Of a stretch of DNA of 64,000 bases, positions 18,445-27,838 are shown one piece after another; within the stretch, counting starts at the first letter, position 1, and the number at the start of each line of letters is the position of its first letter. A program made the position numbers and the translations under genes. A model generated the notes under the pieces. It saw only the letters and a program-made list of their open reading frames with translations, did no database searches and had not been told where the DNA came from. The stretch lies in contig NZ_BCTT01000007.1 in the NCBI RefSeq assembly GCF_001590905.1, forward strand, positions 1-64,000. The letters are read 5' to 3'. The stretch comes from Serratia grimesii NBRC 13537. Lineage in GTDB: Bacteria > Pseudomonadota > Gammaproteobacteria > Enterobacterales > Enterobacteriaceae.

Positions 18445-20007
18445 TCAGCTCCCGCCATGTTGCTTCAGGAACTCTTCAAAGCTTAGCGTATCACTGGCTT
18501 CTACGTTACGTTGACGCTCCCACGAAGCTTCCTGTTCATTTGCCAGATCGGCTTCAGTCAGGATTTCCAGCGGCTCTTCTATCAACATCTGACGGTATTG
18601 TTCAGCCAGTTCCAGGCCCACACGCCCCGTCCCCTCTTCCTTCATCGCTTTCAGGATGCGGGCAGAGAATGTCAAATCCGGATCGTCAAACGCCGCGACC
18701 AGTTCATCGCACACTTGCTGGTACTGACTATCGCCGGCTTCGCTATCCAGCACTTCCGCCACGCGGCGCAGATCGTCAAACAGTGCTTTACCTACTTTTG
18801 CCAGCGGCTCACGGCTGTCATCACAGCCCATACCAATCGTTTGACCCGGTTTACGGCCTTCGAGGATCACACGATTCCAGTTTTTACGCGTGCACAGCAA
18901 CTCATCGCTGCTCATCTCCGGCGCATCGGCCAGCACACACCACACCAGGAACAGGTCCAGGAAACGTGCCTGTACCGCATCTACACCGATTGGTGAGAAT
19001 GGGTTGATGTCCAGCGAGCGAACTTCAATGTATTCGATACCGCCGCGCAGCAGCGCATCTGACGGTGTCTCTCCGCTGTTGGTCACACGCTTAGGTCGAA
19101 TTGGCGCATAGAGTTCGTTTTCGATCTGCAGCACATTGCTGTTCAACTGCAGATAACGATCGCCGTCCTTTACGCCCAACTTGGCAAACTCTTCTGATGG
19201 CGTGGCAATTGCCCGCTTCAGGCCTTCAACATAACTTTGCAGATCGTTGAAAGTAATGCCCAGGTTGCTCTGCGATTTGTTGGTATAACCGAGATCGCTC
19301 AGACGCAACGAGGTGGCATACGGCAGATAACACATCCCTTGTTCAGTACGTTCAAATGGCAACGTGGTTTCACGCCCTTTCAGGAATGAAGAACAGATCG
19401 CCGGCGATGCACCAAACAAGTACGGAATGACCCAACCAAAACGGTAATAGTTACGGATCAGGCGGAAATATCCCGCTGAGATCTGCTCCTTACCACTTTC
19501 AGCATCTTTAACACCAGCCCATGCCTGCCAGAACTCCAGCGGCAGTGAGAAATTGTAGTGCACACCGGAAATGGTTTGCATCAACGCGCCATATCGGTTC
19601 TTCAACCCTTCACGATACAGCGTTTTCATGCGACCAATGTTCGACGAGCCAAACTGCGCCAGCTCAATGTCCTGCTCGGCTTCAATAAAGCACGGCATGC
19701 TAAGCGGCCACATACGCTCGTCACCCAGGTTACGCGCGACGTGACGATGAATATCACGTAAGAACGTCAGCAAGTGATCGAGGTTGTCGTCAACTGGCGT
19801 AATGAACTCTAACAATGCCTCAGCAAAGTCTGTGGTTATCCAGTGGTGCGTTAATGCCGCCCCCAATTTCTCCGGATGCCCGGTTGTTGCAAGCTTACCG
19901 TCCGCGGTAACACGCAGCGTTTCACGCTCAATGCCGCGACGGATGCCTTTTAATGCATGGGGATGGGCTTCCAACCAAGAAAGCGCCTGAGATACGTCCG
20001 GGATCAA
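18445..20007 (-). CDS. gshA: Glutamate-cysteine ligase GshA
   Basis: ATP-dependent first step of glutathione synthesis, joining glutamate and cysteine through the gamma-carboxyl. It has 520 residues with the proteobacterial GshA signature segments [26 protein letters not shown] and [12 protein letters not shown]. The start codon is TTG at 20007, the same rare start as in E. coli. Convergent with micA. Confidence 0.97.
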   Translation of the reverse strand: MIPDVSQALSWLEAHPHALKGIRRGIERETLRVTADGKLATTGHPEKLGAALTHHWITTDFAEALLEFITPVDDNLDHLLTFLRDIHRHVARNLGDERMWPLSMPCFIEAEQDIELAQFGSSNIGRMKTLYREGLKNRYGALMQTISGVHYNFSLPLEFWQAWAGVKDAESGKEQISAGYFRLIRNYYRFGWVIPYLFGASPAICSSFLKGRETTLPFERTEQGMCYLPYATSLRLSDLGYTNKSQSNLGITFNDLQSYVEGLKRAIATPSEEFAKLGVKDGDRYLQLNSNVLQIENELYAPIRPKRVTNSGETPSDALLRGGIEYIEVRSLDINPFSPIGVDAVQARFLDLFLVWCVLADAPEMSSDELLCTRKNWNRVILEGRKPGQTIGMGCDDSREPLAKVGKALFDDLRRVAEVLDSEAGDSQYQQVCDELVAAFDDPDLTFSARILKAMKEEGTGRVGLELAEQYRQMLIEEPLEILTEADLANEQEASWERQRNVEASDTLSFEEFLKQHGGS

Positions 20008-20089
20008 ATTGACCTCCCGCTTCTAAAAACAAGAACTCGTAAGCATACTGAATCCGCACCCGAGAGAATATTGAGTTATATTCACGTCG

Positions 20090-20518
20090 TTAATGCCACC
20101 AGGCCATTCCCTGTAACGTTATCATCGTCAGAATGATGTAACGCACCGCCTTTCCGATACACAGAAACAGCGCGACAGGGCCCCAGGGCATGCGCAGCCA
20201 ACCTGCCAACACGCACAATAAATCGCCCACTACCGGTACCCAACTGAGCAATAGCGCAGCCGGGCCGAAGCGTTGCATCCACCCGAGCGCTGTATCCAGT
20301 CCTCGCTGTGGTTTCAACGCCGGTAACAGGCGCCCGATAATGACATTGGTCAACCCACCGAGCGTATTACCCAACGTCGCGGCCAGCACCAGTATTTCCG
20401 GTGAGACACGGCTGTTGGTCAGCAAGGCGACCAAAACAATTTCTGAATTTCCCGGCAGCAACGTCGCACTGAGGAAGCTGCTGCCAAACAACGACATAAC
20501 GACCAGCGTACTACTCAC
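20090..20518 (-). CDS. yqaA: Inner membrane protein YqaA (DedA/SNARE-associated family)
   Basis: Short DedA-like membrane protein of 142 residues with about four hydrophobic segments. Conserved PGNSEIVL near the N terminus and GDLLCVLAGWLRM near the C terminus are DedA-type motifs. The GTG start at 20518 overlaps the yqaB stop by four bases (GTGA), so the pair is coupled. Function is unknown; larger DedA proteins act in lipid scrambling and proton-motive force. Confidence 0.88.
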   Translation of the reverse strand: MSSTLVVMSLFGSSFLSATLLPGNSEIVLVALLTNSRVSPEILVLAATLGNTLGGLTNVIIGRLLPALKPQRGLDTALGWMQRFGPAALLLSWVPVVGDLLCVLAGWLRMPWGPVALFLCIGKAVRYIILTMITLQGMAWWH

Positions 20519-21081
20519 AGCGTACGAACGTCTACCACAGCCATATTGGCGCTTTTAGCGGCCTGAATACCGAAGTCTGCGTCTTCAAACACCACGCATT
20601 TCTCTGGCGGCACACCAATCAATTCGGCACAACGCAGGAAGGTGTCTGGCTCCGGCTTATGACGTTGCACGTCATCGGCGCCCACGATCGCATCAAAGCA
20701 GTGGAACAGACCCAGATGGCGTAACAAGGTTTCTGCCATGCGGTGCTCGCTGCCCGTGCCCACGGCCATAGGACGACGACCATGGTAGGCCTTCACCACC
20801 TCGATCAACGGCAAGGGACGAACGCTGTCCAACAGCATCGCTTCTACCGCACGGGTTTTCTCCGCAGCCAACTGATGGGGATCGAGATCGGCCTGGTGGC
20901 TGGCAATAATCGCCTGGGCAATACTCCAGGTCGGGGAGCCGCTCAACGCCACCATTGCCACCTCATCAAACGTCATACCGTAACGGGACAACACCTCGTG
21001 CCACGCTTTGCGGTGCGTTGGCTCAGTATCGAGAATGGTGCCGTCCATATCGAAAATAAGACCCTGATAGCGGTCGTACAT
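20515..21081 (-). CDS. yqaB: Fructose-1-phosphate / 6-phosphogluconate phosphatase YqaB (HAD family)
   Basis: HAD-superfamily sugar phosphatase of 188 residues. The nucleophile motif DMDGTILDTEP (Asp11, Asp13), GTGSEHRM and FEDADFGIQAA are the HAD motifs in order. E. coli YqaB dephosphorylates fructose-1-phosphate and 6-phosphogluconate. Upstream gene of the yqaB-yqaA pair; in E. coli it also sits beside the argQZYV-serV tRNA cluster. Confidence 0.93.
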   Translation of the reverse strand: MYDRYQGLIFDMDGTILDTEPTHRKAWHEVLSRYGMTFDEVAMVALSGSPTWSIAQAIIASHQADLDPHQLAAEKTRAVEAMLLDSVRPLPLIEVVKAYHGRRPMAVGTGSEHRMAETLLRHLGLFHCFDAIVGADDVQRHKPEPDTFLRCAELIGVPPEKCVVFEDADFGIQAAKSANMAVVDVRTL

Positions 21082-21223
21082 CGTTACTCCATGATCGTTG
21101 AGGAAAGAAAACTACTTTAGCGTAAAGCCGGAAGGTTGTCGCTGATCGCGTAATAGCGGAATGTGCTGTGCAGATGCCTAAGGATGGCGGGATAACAGCA
21201 GTGTGTTGCTGAATGCCAGAAAA

Positions 21224-21362
21224 CGAAAAATCCGCCGAAGCGGGTTTTCTTAGATGGTGCATCCCGGAGGATGATTCGGCTACGCCTCTCCCTTCGGGCC
21301 GTTGCTGAAGCAACGTTGTCTCGCTGCGCCCGGCTCGAACCTCCAACCGCTCTGCTCGCGGT
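21224..21362 (-). repeat. Degenerate downstream copy of the terminator / tRNA-Arg 3'-end unit
   Basis: A unit of about 148 bases at 21371-21425 and beyond recurs here. A hairpin with arms AAATCCGC and GCGGGTTTT (21228-21248) is followed by the reverse complement of a tRNA-Arg 3' end (GGTGCATCC at about 21256). Further on is a T-arm-like stretch (TCGAACCTCCAACCGCTC near 21324). Between them lies a small hairpin CGTTGC-TGAA-GCAACG. This resembles the tRNA-tail repeats after E. coli tyrT. It cannot fold as a tRNA. Confidence 0.6.
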
Positions 21363-21369
21363 CGGAAAA

Positions 21370-21400
21370 GCGAAAAACCCGCCGAAGCGGGTTTTTCTTA
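21370..21400 (-). terminator. Terminator of the tRNA-Ser/tRNA-Arg operon
   Basis: AAAAACCCGC, loop CGAA and GCGGGTTTTT at 21373-21396 form a perfect hairpin with T-run on the minus strand. It is 3 bases after the last tRNA-Arg. A diverged duplicate lies at 21226-21249. Confidence 0.88.
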
Positions 21401-21402
21401 GA

Positions 21403-21479
21403 TGGTGCATCCAGGAGGATTCGAACCTCCGACCGCTCGGTTCGTAGCCGAGTACTCTATCCAGCTGAGCTATGGATGC
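21403..21479 (-). tRNA. tRNA-Arg (anticodon ACG)
   Basis: 77 bases including an encoded CCA. Acceptor arms GCATCC/GGATGC, D arm AGCTCAGCTGGATAGAGT, anticodon loop CTACGAA giving ACG (read as ICG) and T arm GGAGGTTCGAATCCTCC are all present. Last of three identical copies in the operon. Confidence 0.98.
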
Positions 21480-21529
21480 ATTACTAATTTTTGATTTGTC
21501 TGCTTGAAGAAACAAGTTGACAGAAAGAA

Positions 21530-21606
21530 TGGTGCATCCAGGAGGATTCGAACCTCCGACCGCTCGGTTCGTAGCCGAGTACTCTATCCAGCTGAGCTAT
21601 GGATGC
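21530..21606 (-). tRNA. tRNA-Arg (anticodon ACG), second copy
   Basis: Same 77-base sequence as the copy at 21403, with encoded CCA. The spacer to the next copy is 50 bases and shows no similarity between copies. Confidence 0.98.
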
Positions 21607-21667
21607 ACAGGAATTCTTTTTTGATACCGTATGGTACGTTGTTACTACCCCACCATACTGCAAAATA

Positions 21668-21744
21668 TGGTGCATCCAGGAGGATTCGAACCTCCGACCG
21701 CTCGGTTCGTAGCCGAGTACTCTATCCAGCTGAGCTATGGATGC
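21668..21744 (-). tRNA. tRNA-Arg (anticodon ACG), third copy
   Basis: Same 77-base sequence with encoded CCA, 3 bases downstream of tRNA-Ser. E. coli has four such copies (argV, Y, Z, Q); here there are three. Confidence 0.98.
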
Positions 21745-21747
21745 AAA

Positions 21748-21840
21748 TGGCGGTGAGGCGGGGATTCGAACCCCGGATGCAGCTTTTGACCGCATACTCC
21801 CTTAGCAGGGGAGCGCCTTCAGCCTCTCGGCCACCTCACC
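21748..21840 (-). tRNA. serV: tRNA-Ser (anticodon GCT)
   Basis: 93 bases with a long variable arm, as expected for a type II tRNA. Anticodon loop CTGCTAA gives GCT. The sequence appears identical to E. coli serV from memory, with encoded CCA. First tRNA of the operon. The 21841-22102 stretch upstream holds no gene that I can see, only AT-rich promoter-like sequence. Confidence 0.98.
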
Positions 21841-22102
21841 ATACGCTTCTTTCGAATTGTGCCTAACTTGCTTTAGAGAAGCTCATCGGCACTGCGTGGC
21901 GCACATATTACTTTCTCCGACTTTTAAGTCAAACAATTTTTCCCAACTCACGTGCGTTTGCACAATTCACGCTCAACATGGGCGATTTCACGGCAAAAAG
22001 AGTGTTTTATCAACAAGCCGCTACTGTGAAATAGCAAACAAAGTGAAGAAGAGAGCTGGAAGATTTTGCAGAAGAAGTCAGGGAATAGTTTGTGGCGGGC
22101 AT

Positions 22103-22141
22103 AAAAAAGCGCAGTAGCGTCTCGCTGAGCAACGAGACGCT
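22103..22141 (-). terminator. Terminator of csrA
   Basis: AGCGTCTCG (22116-22124) and CGAGACGCT (22133-22141) form a 9-bp stem. The A-run at 22103-22108 is a T-run on the minus strand. It lies 10 bases past the csrA stop. Confidence 0.8.
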
Positions 22142-22150
22142 GCTTCGAAA

Positions 22151-22336
22151 TCAGTAAGTCGTCTGTTGAGACTTCTCTGCCTGAATGCGCTGATAGATTT
22201 CTTCGCGGTGAACTGACACCTCTTTAGGGGCATTCACACCAATACGAACCTGGTTGCCCTTGACCCCTAACACTGTGACAGTGACCTCATCGCCAATCAT
22301 GAGGGTTTCACCAACTCGACGAGTCAGAATTAACAT
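22151..22336 (-). CDS. csrA: Carbon storage regulator CsrA (RsmA)
   Basis: Homodimeric RNA-binding protein that represses or stabilises mRNAs with GGA motifs, controlling glycogen, motility, biofilm and virulence traits. It has 61 residues. [51 protein letters not shown] is nearly invariant in enterobacteria, and Arg44 (VSVHREEI) is the key RNA contact. Located between alaS and the serV tRNA operon as in E. coli. Confidence 0.98.
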   Translation of the reverse strand: MLILTRRVGETLMIGDEVTVTVLGVKGNQVRIGVNAPKEVSVHREEIYQRIQAEKSQQTTY

Positions 22337-22532
22337 TCTTTGCTCCTTGAAAGATTAAAAGAGTCGGGTCTCTCAGTTTCCCCGTCATTATCCATCATAT
22401 GCTGTGAAAACGTAAGCCATGTTACCCACAATAAATGTAAGCAGACTTGGTCTCACCTCAGATAATGATAAGTTTAGCCGACCTGAAAAACTTTGTTCCC
22501 GGAATTGTAACCAAATTGTGTTAGCACAGGTT

Positions 22533-22567
22533 AAAAACGCCATAATCAGTAATGAGTTATGGCGTTT
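22533..22567 (-). terminator. Terminator of alaS
   Basis: AAACGCCATAA (22535-22545) pairs with TTATGGCGTTT. The A-run at 22533-22537 gives minus-strand T. It lies about 20 bases beyond the alaS stop. Confidence 0.82.
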
Positions 22568-22588
22568 GTAAGTGCTATTTATTTATAT

Positions 22589-25216
22589 TCACAGTTTCGA
22601 GGCCACCCAGGCTTCTACGCTGTCTAATGCCGCTGGCAGGGCACTGACATCTGTCCCCCCGGCCTGCGCCATATCAGGGCGTCCGCCCCCTTTACCGCCA
22701 ACCTGTTGTGCTACGGTACCGATCAACTCGCCGGCTTTTACTCGGTCGGTCAGATCTTTGGTCACGCCAGCAATCAAACTCACCTTATCATCAGCCGTGG
22801 TGGCCAGCACGATAATCGCGGAACCCAATTGATTTTTCAGATCATCAACCATGGTGCGCAGCATTTTGGCCTCAACGTTATCAAGCTGACTGACCAACAA
22901 GCGTACGCCGTTAACCATTTTCGCCTGGCTAGACAATGAAGCACTTTCCTGAGCCGCCTGCTGGTCCTTCAACTGCTGCAGTTCTTTCTCCAGTGCGCGG
23001 GTACGATCGAGAACTGCACGCACTTTGTCCGTCAGAGTGTTACTGTCGCCTTTAACAAGGTGTGCAACGTCCTGTAACAGATCGCTTTGCTGATGCAGGG
23101 TAGCAATCGCACCTTCACCGGTTACCGCTTCAATACGACGGATACCTGCGGCAGTCCCTGACTCACTTAGAATCCGGAACAAACCGATATCGCCAGTACG
23201 GCTGGCGTGAGTACCGCCACACAGCTCAGTCGAGAAGTCACCCATGGTCAGTACACGCACGCTGTCGTCGTACTTCTCACCGAACAGCGCCATTGCGCCC
23301 TTCTCTTTGGCATCTTCCAACGCCATCACTTCGGTTTGCACCGGCAGGTTACGGCGCACTTGCTGGTTAACCAAATCTTCTACTGCGCGAATTTGCTCTG
23401 GCTTCATCGCTTCAAAATGTGAGAAGTCGAAACGCAGGTATTTATCGTTAACCAACGAGCCTTTCTGCGCTACGTGCTCACCCAGCGTCTGACGCAGTGC
23501 AGCATGCAACAAGTGTGTCGCGGAGTGATTCAGGCGAATGCGATTGCGGCGAACCGTGTCAATTTGCGCATCAACGCGATCTTTCACTTTCAGAGAACCA
23601 TGAGACAGCTTGCCCTGATGGCCGATAGCCTGGCCGTATTTCTGGGTATCGCTTACCTCAAAATCAGCACCCGCGGCTTTCAGCACGCCTTTATCGCCCA
23701 CCTGACCACCTGACTCACCGTAGAACGGGGTCTCGTCCAGCACCACTACAGCTTCTTCACCGGCGTGGATTTCATCCACTGGCTGGCCGTCACGGAACAA
23801 TGCAGTCACAGTAGATTGCTGCTGCTCGTGGTCATAGCCGTTGAATTGGCTGGCACCATCAACACGGATCATGCTGTTGTAGTCAGCACCGAAGCCGCTG
23901 GATTCACGCGCACGGCGACGTTGTGCTTCCATTGCTTGTTCGAAACCAGCTTCATCCACTTTCAGGCCACGTTCACGGCACACATCTGCAGTCAGATCGA
24001 TCGGGAAACCGTAGGTATCGTACAGACGGAATGCGGTTTCACCGTCCAGAGTATCGCCTTCCAGCTTGGCCAGTGCCTCGTCCAGCAGGATCAAACCACG
24101 CTCCAGAGTGCGCGCAAACTGATCTTCTTCAGTTTTCAGGACTTGCTCAACCAGTGACTGCTGACGCTTCAACTCGTCGGCTGCCGGCCCCATTACGTCG
24201 ATCAATGGCGCAACCAGCTTGTAGAAGAAGCTGTCTTTCGCGCCCAGCATGTTGCCATGGCGAACAGCACGACGAATGATGCGGCGCAACACATAACCAC
24301 GGCCTTCGTTCGACGGCGTCACGCCATCGGAAACCAGGAAGGCACAAGAACGGATATGGTCGGCAATGACGCGCAGAGATTTGTTATTCAAATCTGTGGC
24401 ACCCGTCACCTTGGCTACTGCGGCAATCAATTTGCTGAACAGGTCAATTTCATAGTTGGAGTTAACATGCTGCAATACTGCGGCAATACGCTCCAGACCC
24501 ATACCTGTATCTACCGAAGGTTTTGGCAACGGTAACATGGTACCGTCTGATTGACGGTTGAACTGCATGAACACTAGGTTCCAGATCTCAATGTAGCGAT
24601 CGCCATCTTCTTCCGGGCTACCTGGTGGGCCACCCCAGATGTGATCACCGTGATCATAGAAAATCTCGGTACATGGGCCGCATGGGCCGGTATCACCCAT
24701 CTGCCAGAAGTTATCAGAGGCAAAAGCCCCGCCTTTATTATCGCCAATGCGGATAATACGTTCTGCCGGCACACCAATCTGTTTCTGCCAGATATCGAAA
24801 GCTTCGTCATCGGTTTCGTAGACGGTTACCCACAGCCTTTCTTTCGGCAGATTAAACCAGTTTTCACCGGTCAGCAGTTCCCATGCATAGCTAATAGCAT
24901 CGTGTTTGAAATAGTCGCCGAAGCTGAAGTTACCCAACATTTCAAAGAAGGTATGGTGACGTGCGGTATAACCGACGTTCTCCAGATCGTTATGCTTACC
25001 GCCCGCACGCACGCAACGCTGTGAGGTGGTTGCTCGGGAATAGGCGCGCTTGTCCAGCCCCAGGAAAACATCTTTAAATTGGTTCATGCCGGCATTGGTA
25101 AACAGCAATGTCGGATCATTGTCAGGTACCAGGGAGCTGCTTGCTACAACCTGATGCCCCTTACTATGAAAGAAATCGAGAAACGCTTGACGGATCTCAG
25201 CGGTGCTCTTGCTCAT
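22589..25216 (-). CDS. alaS: Alanyl-tRNA synthetase
   Basis: Class II synthetase charging tRNA-Ala, with an editing domain that clears Ser and Gly. It has 875 residues from the [10 protein letters not shown] start at 25216 (E. coli 876). The in-frame upstream ATG at 25267 adds 17 residues not seen in the family. Order: catalytic domain, tRNA recognition, editing domain with zinc motif ([11 protein letters not shown] near 565, CGGTH near 666) and C-Ala oligomerisation domain with [15 protein letters not shown]. Confidence 0.98.
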   Translation of the reverse strand: MSKSTAEIRQAFLDFFHSKGHQVVASSSLVPDNDPTLLFTNAGMNQFKDVFLGLDKRAYSRATTSQRCVRAGGKHNDLENVGYTARHHTFFEMLGNFSFGDYFKHDAISYAWELLTGENWFNLPKERLWVTVYETDDEAFDIWQKQIGVPAERIIRIGDNKGGAFASDNFWQMGDTGPCGPCTEIFYDHGDHIWGGPPGSPEEDGDRYIEIWNLVFMQFNRQSDGTMLPLPKPSVDTGMGLERIAAVLQHVNSNYEIDLFSKLIAAVAKVTGATDLNNKSLRVIADHIRSCAFLVSDGVTPSNEGRGYVLRRIIRRAVRHGNMLGAKDSFFYKLVAPLIDVMGPAADELKRQQSLVEQVLKTEEDQFARTLERGLILLDEALAKLEGDTLDGETAFRLYDTYGFPIDLTADVCRERGLKVDEAGFEQAMEAQRRRARESSGFGADYNSMIRVDGASQFNGYDHEQQQSTVTALFRDGQPVDEIHAGEEAVVVLDETPFYGESGGQVGDKGVLKAAGADFEVSDTQKYGQAIGHQGKLSHGSLKVKDRVDAQIDTVRRNRIRLNHSATHLLHAALRQTLGEHVAQKGSLVNDKYLRFDFSHFEAMKPEQIRAVEDLVNQQVRRNLPVQTEVMALEDAKEKGAMALFGEKYDDSVRVLTMGDFSTELCGGTHASRTGDIGLFRILSESGTAAGIRRIEAVTGEGAIATLHQQSDLLQDVAHLVKGDSNTLTDKVRAVLDRTRALEKELQQLKDQQAAQESASLSSQAKMVNGVRLLVSQLDNVEAKMLRTMVDDLKNQLGSAIIVLATTADDKVSLIAGVTKDLTDRVKAGELIGTVAQQVGGKGGGRPDMAQAGGTDVSALPAALDSVEAWVASKL

Positions 25217-25349
25217 AATTTTCCCGGAAAGGCTAGAATAACGACACGTGAGCAAGATACGTGACATCCTGACGATGACATCTAGCTCACGAACAAAAAG
25301 TGGGGATAAGATAAATTTTCTTCAAGGGGAAGTAAAACCCCGTGTGCGT

Positions 25350-25856
25350 TCATTGCGCAAAATCACGGTAAATTGACTGAATTTCTTCCTGGAAGAAGCC
25401 ACGATAGAGTAGATAACGCTGTACTTTGGCTTTCTCTTTCCAGTCCGTTGGTAACTCGTCACCAAATTTACGTTGCGCCACCTGTTTGGCCTGCTCACAC
25501 CAGTCAATATCGCAGTCCGCCAACGCGGCCTGTGTTAGCTCTTTATCCATCCCTTTTTGCATCAGTTCAGAACGGATCCGTTGCGCACCATAGCCTTTAC
25601 GACTGCGGCTACCAATGTAGCTTATGGCAAAGCGTTGATCGTCCAGCCAATTATGCTGATAGCAATAAGCGATGACCTGTTCAATAACGGCAGGATCAAC
25701 AGGTTCTTCAGGAGGTAGAACAGCGGATGAGGGAGATTTTGCACCAAATCGGGCTTTCGCCATAAATGGCTGCGCCGCAAGTTTGCGGCGCAGTTCAGCT
25801 TCACTATGATCGCGTTGCGACAGCAGGCGCATGGCGCGGCTTAGCAAGTCATTCAT
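25350..25856 (-). CDS. recX: Regulatory protein RecX
   Basis: Inhibits RecA by capping or destabilising the nucleofilament. It has 168 residues made of three-helix repeats (RRKLAAQPF, WLDDQRFAISYIGSRSRKGYGAQRIRSELMQKG). It follows recA by 68 bases containing a hairpin at 25876-25917 that probably limits read-through, as in E. coli. SOS-controlled through the recA promoter. Confidence 0.95.
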   Translation of the reverse strand: MNDLLSRAMRLLSQRDHSEAELRRKLAAQPFMAKARFGAKSPSSAVLPPEEPVDPAVIEQVIAYCYQHNWLDDQRFAISYIGSRSRKGYGAQRIRSELMQKGMDKELTQAALADCDIDWCEQAKQVAQRKFGDELPTDWKEKAKVQRYLLYRGFFQEEIQSIYRDFAQ

Positions 25857-25875
25857 TATTCAAGCCTGATTTAAT

Positions 25876-25917
25876 TGATGTTCGTGGTGCCTTAAACAAC
25901 GGCACTCACGAACATCA
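25876..25917 (-). terminator. recA-recX intergenic hairpin (leaky terminator)
   Basis: TGATGTTCGTG (25876-25886) pairs with CACGAACATCA (25907-25917). The stem extends inward by TGCC/GGCA with a mismatch. No long T-run is present, which fits partial read-through into recX. Confidence 0.7.
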
Positions 25918-25924
25918 GCAGCGA

Positions 25925-26986
25925 TTAAAACTCTTCGCTGGTTTCAGCTTCATCGTCGAAGCCTTCATTGGTTGCAGCAACCAGTTCACCGCTGCTGTGC
26001 AGCAGCAGATCACGCAGTTTTTTATCCAACTCAGCGGCAACCGCAGGGTTTTCTTTCAAGAAATTACAGGCGTTTGCCTTACCTTGACCAATTTTATCGC
26101 CGTTGTAGCTGTACCAGGCACCCGCTTTCTCGATCATCTTGTGCTTAACGCCCAGATCGACCAATTCACCGCGGCTGTTGATACCTTCACCGTACAAGAT
26201 TTGGAACTCGGCCTGTTTGAACGGAGCAGCGATTTTATTTTTTACCACTTTAACGCGGGTTTCGCTGCCGATCACTTCGTCGCCTTCTTTCACCGCGCCG
26301 ATACGGCGGATATCCAGACGGACAGAAGCATAGAACTTCAATGCGTTACCACCGGTGGTCGTTTCCGGGTTACCGAACATCACACCAATTTTCATACGGA
26401 TCTGGTTGATAAAGATCAGCAGCGTGTTGGCGTTTTTCAGGTTACCGGCCAGTTTACGCATTGCCTGGCTCATCATACGTGCCGCCAGGCCCATGTGTGA
26501 GTCACCGATTTCGCCTTCGATTTCTGCTTTTGGCGTCAACGCTGCTACGGAGTCAACGATGATCACATCAACCGCGCCAGAGCGGGTTAAGGCGTCACAG
26601 ATTTCCAATGCTTGCTCACCCGTATCTGGCTGAGAACACAGCAGGTTGTCGATATCAACGCCCAGCTTTTTCGCATATACCGGATCCAGCGCATGTTCAG
26701 CATCAATGAACGCACAGGTTTTACCTTCGCGCTGCGCTGCAGCGATAACCTGCAGGGTCAGGGTCGTTTTACCTGAAGACTCTGGACCGTAAATTTCAAC
26801 GATACGGCCCATTGGCAGGCCGCCCGCACCCAATGCGATATCAAGTGACAGTGAGCCGGTAGAGATCGTTTCTACGTCCATAGAACGGTCTTCACCCAGA
26901 CGCATGATGGAGCCTTTGCCGAACTGTTTCTCAATCTGGCCCAGTGCCGCAGCTAGCGCCTTTTGCTTGTTCTCATCAATAGCCAT
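25925..26986 (-). CDS. recA: Recombinase RecA
   Basis: Forms ATP-dependent filaments on single-stranded DNA for strand exchange and for LexA self-cleavage. It has 353 residues from the [11 protein letters not shown] start at 26986, equal to E. coli. Walker [10 protein letters not shown] is near residue 66, and L1/L2 DNA-binding loops ([21 protein letters not shown]) and the acidic C terminus ([10 protein letters not shown]) are present. The in-frame ATG at 27007 is rejected. A LexA box lies upstream. Confidence 0.99.
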   Translation of the reverse strand: MAIDENKQKALAAALGQIEKQFGKGSIMRLGEDRSMDVETISTGSLSLDIALGAGGLPMGRIVEIYGPESSGKTTLTLQVIAAAQREGKTCAFIDAEHALDPVYAKKLGVDIDNLLCSQPDTGEQALEICDALTRSGAVDVIIVDSVAALTPKAEIEGEIGDSHMGLAARMMSQAMRKLAGNLKNANTLLIFINQIRMKIGVMFGNPETTTGGNALKFYASVRLDIRRIGAVKEGDEVIGSETRVKVVKNKIAAPFKQAEFQILYGEGINSRGELVDLGVKHKMIEKAGAWYSYNGDKIGQGKANACNFLKENPAVAAELDKKLRDLLLHSSGELVAATNEGFDDEAETSEEF

Positions 26987-27066
26987 TTTTGCTCCTTCGT
27001 TACGCAATGTCGGTGTTACCCCACACTGCCACTGAATGTATGTTGTGCAGGAAATGTCACTAATTA

Positions 27067-27086
27067 TACTGTATGGTCATACAGTA
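27067..27086. promoter_or_regulatory. LexA box of recA
   Basis: TACTGTATGGTCATACAGTA is a near-perfect palindrome with CTGT-N8-ACAG, about 80 bases before the recA start. It is the SOS operator known at this place. Confidence 0.95.
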
Positions 27087-27098
27087 TCAAGCCTAATT

Positions 27099-27587
27099 TT
27101 ACAAAAATTCATCAAGGGCGGTTTGCAGCGCGAAAATCGTCGCTTGAAGCCGCACTGCATCGCGATCGCCAGCAAATTGCATCTTACGCGCCAATACTCG
27201 CCCGGTGCGTTCAGCAAAACCAAACCAGACCGTACCCACCGGTTTTTCCGCACTACCACCATCCGGCCCGGCAATACCACTGACCGACAGTGCCAAATTG
27301 GCCTGTGCTGCATGTAATGCTCCCTGAGCCATTTCACGCACCACTTCTTCGCTCACGGCACCGTGCGCCACCAATGTACCTTCAGCCACGCCCAGCAAGT
27401 CATGTTTCGCGGCATTACTGTAGGTGACAAAGCCACGATCAAAATAGGCAGAACTGCCGGCAATGTCAGTGATCGCTTTGGCGATACCACCGCCAGTACA
27501 AGATTCCGCACAGGTGATCCACTGACCATTAGCCTTCAGTTTTTCCCCTACCGCAATACTGAGTTTACGCAGTTGGTTTTCACTCAT
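27099..27587 (-). CDS. pncC: Nicotinamide-nucleotide amidohydrolase PncC (CinA C-terminal family)
   Basis: Deamidates NMN to nicotinate mononucleotide in NAD recycling. It has 162 residues, the single-domain form of the CinA C-terminal family. Conserved ITCAESCTGGGIAKAITDIAGSSAYFDRGFVTYSN and VSGIAGPDGGSAEKPVGTVWFG are visible. Upstream of recA on the same strand, as in E. coli (ygaD). Confidence 0.93.
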   Translation of the reverse strand: MSENQLRKLSIAVGEKLKANGQWITCAESCTGGGIAKAITDIAGSSAYFDRGFVTYSNAAKHDLLGVAEGTLVAHGAVSEEVVREMAQGALHAAQANLALSVSGIAGPDGGSAEKPVGTVWFGFAERTGRVLARKMQFAGDRDAVRLQATIFALQTALDEFL

Positions 27588-27838
27588 AACCTCTCCTTAG
27601 CGAATCAAGGTATATGCGCCCGATAGTAGCATTTATCAACCTTGCCTGACGCTGTGGTGACAGAAATGCGCGATGCTTCGCAAGGGATACGGTGTTAAGC
27701 CGCAGACCAAACTGCTAGTATCGAATGTAACGCTCTGGTTAACGGGCAGTGTTTTGCACGAGGGATATCACCGGGTTGTCTTTGCCGTCAGCATAGTCAG
27801 CGCCAGGGCAAATCAGAATAAAAGATTAGGATGATAGA

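Noticed and set aside
21403-21744. Three identical 77-base repeats with unrelated 50-60 base spacers, superficially like a small repeat array
   Set aside because: Each unit folds as a complete tRNA-Arg with encoded CCA. They are tandem tRNA genes, not CRISPR repeats.
21504-21866. A 120-codon plus-strand reading frame with a repeated [22 protein letters not shown]
   Set aside because: It is the antisense of the tRNA-Arg copies and tRNA-Ser; the repeat comes from the tRNA sequence.
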